From: Phascolarctos cinereus
Lineage: Eukaryota; Chordata; Mammalia; Diprotodontia; Phascolarctidae
Assembly: GCF_002099425.1 (NCBI RefSeq)
Contig: NW_018343954.1
Location: forward strand, 23,025,501-23,089,500
Direction: 5' to 3'
DNA length: 64,000 bases
In this document: one piece after another, positions 58,220-64,000 of the stretch
Position numbering within the stretch: position 1 is the first letter of the stretch
How the letters are laid out: every line of letters begins with the position of its first letter
The notes under the pieces: model-generated
The model's database searches: none
Seen by the model: the letters and a program-made list of their open reading frames with translations, nothing else
What the model was told of the DNA's origin: nothing
Translations under genes and position numbers: made by a program

Positions 58220-59060
58220 ATTAGTTCTTAGAAGCCACCAATTCACATAAAAGTCTATTTTTCCCTATAGGATTGTGCTCTGCTTTTGATAGTAATATAC
58301 TCCTGGGTAAAAACCACTTTATTTTGCTTTTGGTATATTGCATTTCATTTTTCTTCTTTTCTTTTTTTTTTTATGGTTAGTAGTCCTGCATGATTTTAAC
58401 TGACATGCCTCGATAAGGGATACACTTCTTCATGGACACAACAATATTTGCTCTTTGACATGGGAGATCTAGAAGATGGCACTTATACTTCTGGGTGAGT
58501 TCCAATATGGTGGTGTGCACTTTCCTGTCTGGTTTCAATACTTCTGGGCAAGTCTTTTTATGATTTTCTGAAATATTATATTAAAGCAGGATGTTTCATC
58601 ACATTTTCCTGGAAGGTTAATGTTTTTTAGACCATTTCTATGATTCCTCTTTTCCAGGACAATTGTTTGTTTTTCACTCGTAAATAATTCATGTGTTCTT
58701 TCAATTTTGCTCTTTATTAATTTTTGCTCTAATTTCTTCTTGAATATTTTTTTTAATTCTGTCTCCTTTTTCTCAAGGTGTCTACTGATTTGTTAAGGTT
58801 TTCCACCTTACTTTCTCATACATAGATTCTCCTTCAAAAATTTCTCTTTAACAAAAGTAAGAACCCTAATTTCACTTATCTCCTTTTTTGATCCTTTTAT
58901 TAGGCTTTCTAACTGTTCACTAAATTCTTGCTATCATTTCTTTTATTTCCTGTAGTTCTGGTTGTGGTTATTGTAGAATTCTTGTCTTCTGGAATTTTCT
59001 CCTGGAATTCTATTACCCTCTCAAGGTAGCCCAGATCACTTTGGAATATTTCCTTTTAGT
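58220..59060 (-). mobile_element. Ancient L1/HAL1-type ORF1 relic
   Basis: The reverse strand follows the ORF1 order in diverged form. A TTTTCCCTATAGGATTGTGC block corresponds to the region before the RNA-binding domain, followed by GGACAATTGTTTGTTTTTCAC, CTTTCAATTTTGCTC, CTAATTTCTTCTTGAATA and TGTCTCCTTTTTCTC, a lysine/glutamate-rich coiled coil when read in reverse. No 3' UTR or ORF2 was recognised, so L1 and HAL1 cannot be told apart. Older than the other ORF1 copies. Confidence 0.5.
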
Positions 59061-59239
59061 AAGTGGGTGTAACTGTTTTCCCTTCCAGGAAGTCTTAATC
59101 TGGCTCTTTGAAACTTAAGAGCCATTTCTCTTAGAGCCATCCTCTAGAGCTAAGTAGAATAACTAACCCCCATTTCACTTTGAAAATTCTTCAACTATTG
59201 GAACTTACCTCCAATTTCACCTCTCTTTTCCAGGCAAAC

Positions 59240-60020
59240 ATCCCTTCAACTTTTCTTTATATGACATGATCTGAAAGCCCTCTGCCAGCCTCATTGCCAT
59301 TTTTTAGACACTCAAGTTTATCAGTGATGCTTCCTAAAATATGGTTTTCAGAACTGGCAAAATACTCTAGAAGTAATAAGACACTGGCAGAGTATAGTGA
59401 TATCATCACCCTAATCCTGGACTTGTCTTCACTTAGATTTTTCATTAATTTTCTGGCTGCCTTGTCACATAACTCTTCTCCAATCAATGACTGATTTTCT
59501 TACTGTAGATAGAAATAACTTGGGAAGTATGTTATAAACAACTTTCTCAATCAGGTATTAATTGATATGAATGGCTTCTGAGGTTCCTTCTTATAAAATC
59601 TTGTTATCCTATGACTCACATTGAGGCTACAAAAATACCCATTTTTTTTACAGATAAATCAATATCCAGCTACTCCTCGCTTTTCTATTTATAAAAATGA
59701 TTTTAGCCCAAATATAAGATTTATCCCTGTTGAATTTCATTGTGTAATTTTTTTTTCCAAACTTAAAGCCTATGAGAATTTTTGATCCTGATATTCCCAT
59801 TCAGTATATCAGTTGGCACCACCATCTTCTTGTCTGTACATCTAAGAAGTATGTCACCTATTACTTTATTGAAATTATAGAGGAAAATGTTAAAAAGCAC
59901 AGGGCCAAGAACCAATCCATGTTGGACTCCACTTCTACTGATAGCTCAGCTCTTATTGCCAAATTATCCTCCCAAAATTATTCAAACCTTAAATGTATTA
60001 ATGATCTCATCAATTTGGAT
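59240..60020 (-). repeat. L3 (CR1-clade LINE) relic
   Basis: The reverse of L3/CR1 text: CACTCAAGTTTATCAGTGATG, AATATGGTTTTCAGAACTGG, AATACTCTAGAAGTAATAAG, GCAGAGTATAGTGATATCAT, TTCTGGCTGCCTTGTCACAT, CCTGTTGAATTTCATTG, and AGCACAGGGCCAAGAACCAA followed by ATGTTGGACTCCAC. The blocks are in exact CR1 order over about 780 bp, a long relic for so old a family. Confidence 0.85.
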
Positions 60021-60124
60021 GTTCCCTCCAATGACACATATTGTATTCTATCTATGCTTCCCACATAGTCCTTTTTCAGGTCCTATCATAAATCTGTCAT
60101 GGGAGTCTACTCTGGGAGCTTTTT

Positions 60125-60212
60125 TTTTTTTACTTTCTCCTGACATATTCACATATAGCTTAGGACAGTGACCAGCATACTATGTGCTTAATAAATGTTT
60201 GTTGACTGACAG
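60125..60212 (+). repeat. L2 3'-tail relic
   Basis: TAGCTTAGGACAGTGACCAG followed by TATGTGCTTAATAAATGTTTGTTGACTGA is the L2 terminal segment. Confidence 0.72.
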
Positions 60213-60476
60213 GTTACCAGTGGATCATTCTAGATATCTACCTGACATCCTTTACTTCAACATGCAACCTATCCATCGTCTCTTCTAATCAAACATTTCC
60301 CTGATAATATCTTTTGCTCCTATTCTTTTTTTTGAAATAATATTAAATGTTCCTTATTGGTCATATGTTGCAGTCCACTCACATTTACCATTTGTTTTTC
60401 AGTTGCTTTCTGTGTGATATTCATTTTGAATTCAATGGAGTTTAGTTTGATTATTCATATAAGAAAGACCAAATGG

Positions 60477-60477
<1 letters not shown>
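60213..60477. other. Unique non-coding sequence
   Basis: No recognised element. Confidence 0.4.

Positions 60478-60478
<1 letters not shown>

Positions 60479-60514
<36 letters not shown>
60479..60514. repeat. (TA)n microsatellite
   Basis: Eighteen uninterrupted TA units. Confidence 0.96.
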
Positions 60515-60518
<4 letters not shown>

Positions 60519-60819
60519 ATGTTATGATATACACTAGGACTGACAATCGATAGAGACAGTCCAATGGTACATATAACTGATACAAAATGATAATGAGTTG
60601 GCCTGAGTTGAACAGAAGGAGATAGACAGGCTGAATTAACTTTTAGAAGTTACAAAGCTCTTCTAGTGATCCAAAATATGTCCTGACCATTTTTTAAAAT
60701 GTCAGCATTCTACTGATAGTGATGTATGTCAGTAAGACAGTAAATACAATCACCTTGCTCTAAATTGCCTTTATTTAGTATCTATTTTGTTTATATTTTT
60801 ATATGTACATATTGTTTTC

Positions 60820-60960
60820 CCTGGTAGACTTTAAGTTTCTTGATGTCAGACATCATCTCAGTTTATTTTCTTAATATTCTCCCATGCCAATAATAATACC
60901 TGATACATAGCAGGTATTTAATGAATGTTTGTAGAATGACTCATTGACTTATTTATTGAA
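60820..60960 (+). repeat. L2 3'-tail relic
   Basis: GGTAGACTTTAAGTTTCTTG, then CTGATACATAGCAGGTATTT and AATGAATGTTTGTAGAATGA. Confidence 0.78.
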
Positions 60961-61394
60961 GTATGCCTCATTCCAATGAGTCCTTAATTCACATCAGAGA
61001 TCTAAGTTCAGTCAACATTATCAAATGAAAATTCCTCTGAAAATACTATCAAAATGCCTATGTAAACATTATTAAGCTTGACTGATAAAAAGTAATATTT
61101 ATATAACAGAATTAAAGTGTAAATAAAATAAAATAAAATGATTGCTTAGAAATGCACTAATTGTACTCAAGACATTAATCATAAAATAACAAATTATAAA
61201 TTTATCTTTTATTACATACAGTCTCCTCTGAAGGATATATCCTTTATCTCCAAGGTGTCAGTGGGCCAGATTTCTGGGTAGCACTTTTAACTGCCAGCTG
61301 TCAACTCAAGTCTCTCTGCCTGTAAAATCTCTTGCCTAACAGCTCCAGTCAAAATAGATTAGTTTGGTCATATTATTAGATCCTAATTAAATTT
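60961..61394. other. Unique non-coding sequence
   Basis: No recognised element. Confidence 0.42.
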
Positions 61395-62335
61395 TATCTC
61401 CCAGCACAATTGGAAACATATAGTTCCTCCACATTCCCAAATCTGACATCTTACCTTCCTAAAAAACTTCTCATCCCTCCTCTTACTTTTGCTATCTCTG
61501 TCGCTGGCACCACCACCATATGTCCAGGCTCACAACATGAGAGTTGTGTTTGCATCGTCCCCCTTCTTCACTCTTCACATCTATTCAGCTATTAAATGTC
61601 ATTAGTGCTTCCTCAGCAATCCCTTCCTCTTCAGTATTACACCATCTTATTTCAGACCCTCATTATGCTTCTCTTAGACTATTATGACACCATATCACAT
61701 GGTCTTCTAGCTGTTAGTCTCTCATCACCATCAATGTATCCTTCATGCATCTACCAAAATAATTTTTCTAATGCTAAGATTTGACCATATGACTTCCCTG
61801 CTTAAAATCCGTCAGTGATTCACTATAGTCACCAAATCAGTCAACAAGCCCATAACATAATTATAGAGGATTCTTAGGTCTGCATTCATGGCCTTCCATA
61901 TTCTCCCTCTGACTTACTCTGTATCCTTATTTCACATTATTCCTCTCTCTTCCTTCACTTAACCTCACTGACAAGCTGGTCTGTATGATTCTTTATCTTG
62001 ACTTGATATATCATCTGCCTTTTAGCAAGCCATACCTTATGACTGAAATGTGCTCACTGATATTTCTACCTACTGGAATCCTTATTATCCTTTTACCCTC
62101 AGCTTCCTCCACCAATTCTTCACAGCTGAACATGTTCTCTGTCTCCTGAATGTTCTGAGAATATTTTGTCTTGATGGCCCTTTTGAAGCACATCCTTTTA
62201 TTATGTTTATCATCCATGTCAGAAATCTCTCAAGGAGACTATAAGCTCCTTGTGAGTAGAGGCTGTATCTTTCATTCATCTGTACATCCCCAATCCCTAG
62301 CTGGTTATTAACACATTACTCTTGTATTGAACTGG
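61395..62335 (+). repeat. L2 3' UTR relic (about 0.9 kb)
   Basis: L2 text on the plus strand: TTTCAGACCCTCATTATGC, CTTCTAGCTGTTAGTCTC, GACCATATGACTTCCCTGC, TCATGGCCTTCCATATTCTC, CTTCCTCCACCAATTCTTC and AGACTATAAGCTCCTTGTGAG. The order and spacing fit the L2 3' region. The frames of about 60 codons are chance. Confidence 0.78.
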
Positions 62336-62499
62336 ATGGTGGGTACACAGTAAAACGTTATTATATTCAGTTCCATAAAAGGACCCTAGAACTTTTTGTC
62401 ATCCCAAAATCTGGAAAAATATTTTTGCCAATGTAAACACTTAGATAATTGCAAGTAAAATTTGAAATATGTATGAAACAAGCTTCTTGAAACAGAGAA

Positions 62500-62702
62500 A
62501 TACTAAAGAGTGGAGAGAGAAGGGAGGGAAGAAAAGGGAAGGAGAATTAGAGGGACAGGGGAAAAATAGGAGAAAGGGAGAGGAAGAGAGAAAGAGAGAG
62601 GGAAAAGAGAAGAGAAAAGAAGAGGAGAGAAGAGGAGAGGTGAAGAGAGGAGAGGAGAGAAGAAAGGGAGAGAGAAAAAGAGAGAGAGACAGAGAGAGTT
62701 TT
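62500..62702. repeat. Purine-rich (GGGA/GAGA)n tract
   Basis: About 200 bp almost devoid of pyrimidines on the plus strand. Low-complexity mirror-repeat sequence able to form triplexes. It gives Arg/Glu/Lys-rich frames that are not genes. Confidence 0.95.
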
Positions 62703-62704
62703 AT

Positions 62705-63060
62705 ACTGAAAATACTCTTATGCAAGAAAAGAAATTAATCTACTTTGCCTACTGCAGAAGCATCACTGATTCATTTGTGCATCTGCTTATATATCCAATA
62801 AAATATAGAGAGACCCTGAGAAGTTTTGTTACACTGAGAAAGGGACCATTTGAGAGAGCAACCCCATAAACCCTAAGACTTCCACAAGGTTAAATTCACC
62901 TCATGCTTTATTAATATAACATTTTAAAAATTAAAATAAGCAAAATAAGAATCTGCTAGTGTTACTCAAAGGAAAGATAGCACATGCCTGGGATCAGTTA
63001 AAATCCTGATCTGTTCTAGTGGGCCCAGCACTTCAGAGGTTCTATTTTTACTGGTCCTAT
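62705..63060. other. Unique non-coding sequence
   Basis: No recognised element. Confidence 0.42.
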
Positions 63061-63067
63061 TTATCCT

Positions 63068-63312
63068 ACAGGGACAGCTAGGTTGTGCTGTGGATAGAGC
63101 TCTGGGCCTTAAGTCAGGAAAACTCATTTTCCTGAGTTCAAATCTGGCCTCAGACACTTACTAGCTGTGTGACCCTGAGCAAGTCACTTTAGCCTATATG
63201 CCTCTGTTTCCTCATCTGTAAAATGAGCTAGAAAAAGGAAATGGAAAACCACTACAGTATCTTTTCCAAGGAAAACCCAAATGAAGGGTCACACATGACT
63301 GAAAATGACTGG
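63068..63312 (+). mobile_element. tRNA-derived SINE with RTE-type tail
   Basis: GGGACAGCTAGGTTGTGCTG head, CTGAGTTCAAATCTGGCC, CTTACTAGCTGTGTGACCC, CTCTGTTTCCTCATCTG, AATGAGCTAGAAAAAGG and GGTCACACATGACTG tail ending GACAACAAA. Same family as 22038 and 29830. A TSD is possible (TTTATCC at 63061-63067; TTTATTCTCC near 63319) but not exact. Confidence 0.88.
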
Positions 63313-63319
63313 ACAACAA

Positions 63320-64000
63320 ATTTATTCTCCAAATTCCGTCATGGCTAGTAGCCACTGTATGAAGGAAAAAACTGAATTTACACATTAGATCCTTCCTAAA
63401 TGGATAGGAATATCTATTTCAACTCTACAGATAGAAAAGATTTGTAGATTGTTGCAAACAAAAAAAAAGCAATAATAAATTGATGTTTAAAAACTATAGG
63501 TTAATAAAATTTACTTTATAATTCATGTGCATTTTACTTACATTGAAATACATTAATTAAGGCCCAAAGTCCTAAAGAATGAATACTATTTCTTACATCA
63601 TCAACAGCAAATGCTTTGGAAGGAAGGAAGGAAAGAAAGAAGGAAATAAAGAGAGAGAGGAAGGCTTGAGAATCAAATAAATAGGAACTGGAATAACAAA
63701 TCATGCCTTAACTTTTCACTTGTTGGAATTAACCCCTAAATGTGAGAGAGTAGAGATTGTTTTGTGAGTTTATTAAGTATATCATTCATGCAGCAACATT
63801 TCAGCTTCCCCCTGACCATAAAGCATTTGTCCATAAATAAAGCATTCATCCACATTCTGGCTGTGGGTTGCATTAGCATTCTTTTGCCCAACAAATGGCA
63901 ACAGAGAGCAGGTAAACAAGAATTACCCACTGGAAAAGAATAACTAGAGTGGTACTGTAGACACCAATCTAGTGGTGGGGGGAGAGTCTTTCCTGAGAAA
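63320..64000. other. Unique sequence with candidate conserved segment
   Basis: A (GAAG)n-like purine tract lies at 63617-63662. The 63.76-63.93 kb part (CATTTGTCCATAAATAAAGC, GGGTTGCATTAGCATTC) is non-repetitive and lacks open coding structure. It runs off the right edge. No gene recognised. Confidence 0.35.

Noticed and set aside
62441-62738. Arg/Glu-rich and Ser/Phe-rich frames
   Set aside because: Translations of a purine-rich tract. No gene.

Overview
This window looks like AT-rich, repeat-dense intergenic or intronic DNA from a marsupial. The evidence is the repeat set. Short tRNA-derived SINEs beginning GGGGCAGCTAGGTGG carry either a plain A-rich tail or an RTE-type tail. There are several marsupial-type L1 copies with typical 5' UTR, ORF1 and ORF2 sequence, a HAL1 (half-L1), old L2, L3/CR1 and MIR relics, a hAT-type MITE and a class I endogenous retrovirus. 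I cannot name the species. I recognise no host protein-coding exon, no intact non-coding RNA gene, no CpG island and no CRISPR array. Open reading frames over 60 codons are remnants of repeats, microsatellite translations or chance frames.

Layout: 1-7.3 kb is a nest of minus-strand L1s: an internally deleted L1 hosts a 1.95-kb mini-L1 and a 2.55-kb HAL1, both with target-site duplications (TSDs). 7.3-13.5 kb is mostly unique sequence with MIR relics, one unassigned repeat family and a short L1 3' end. 13.5-16.4 kb is an L1 that keeps its 5' end but lacks its 3' half. 16.5-24.4 kb is unique DNA with MIRs, microsatellites, a MITE and a SINE. 24.46-26.35 kb is a 7SL RNA fragment directly joined to an L1 5' end. 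26.4-31 kb holds SINEs, L1 and L3 pieces. About 31.5-35.5 kb is a decayed class I ERV with an oppositely oriented solo LTR inside gag. 36.5-37.1 kb is an L1 3' end. 37.1-38.9 kb is unique sequence. 39.3-46.9 kb is L2-clade DNA interrupted by a 3.7-kb L1 that lacks its reverse-transcriptase region. 47-53 kb is unique sequence plus an old plus-strand L1 and two young SINEs. 53.2-56 kb is a 2.8-kb L1 ORF2 piece. 56-64 kb carries unique, possibly conserved, segments between L1, L3 and L2 relics and one RTE-tailed SINE.

No set of genes works together here. The biology is transposon biology: L1 machinery probably moved the SINEs and 7SL sequence, and elements landed inside one another, giving a readable relative chronology. 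The most notable feature is that at least five L1 copies keep a 5' end while lacking internal or 3' sequence, the reverse of the usual 5' truncation. All identifications come from reading the sequence and recalling family consensus patterns. No alignment or database search was run, and most boundaries are approximate unless a TSD is cited.
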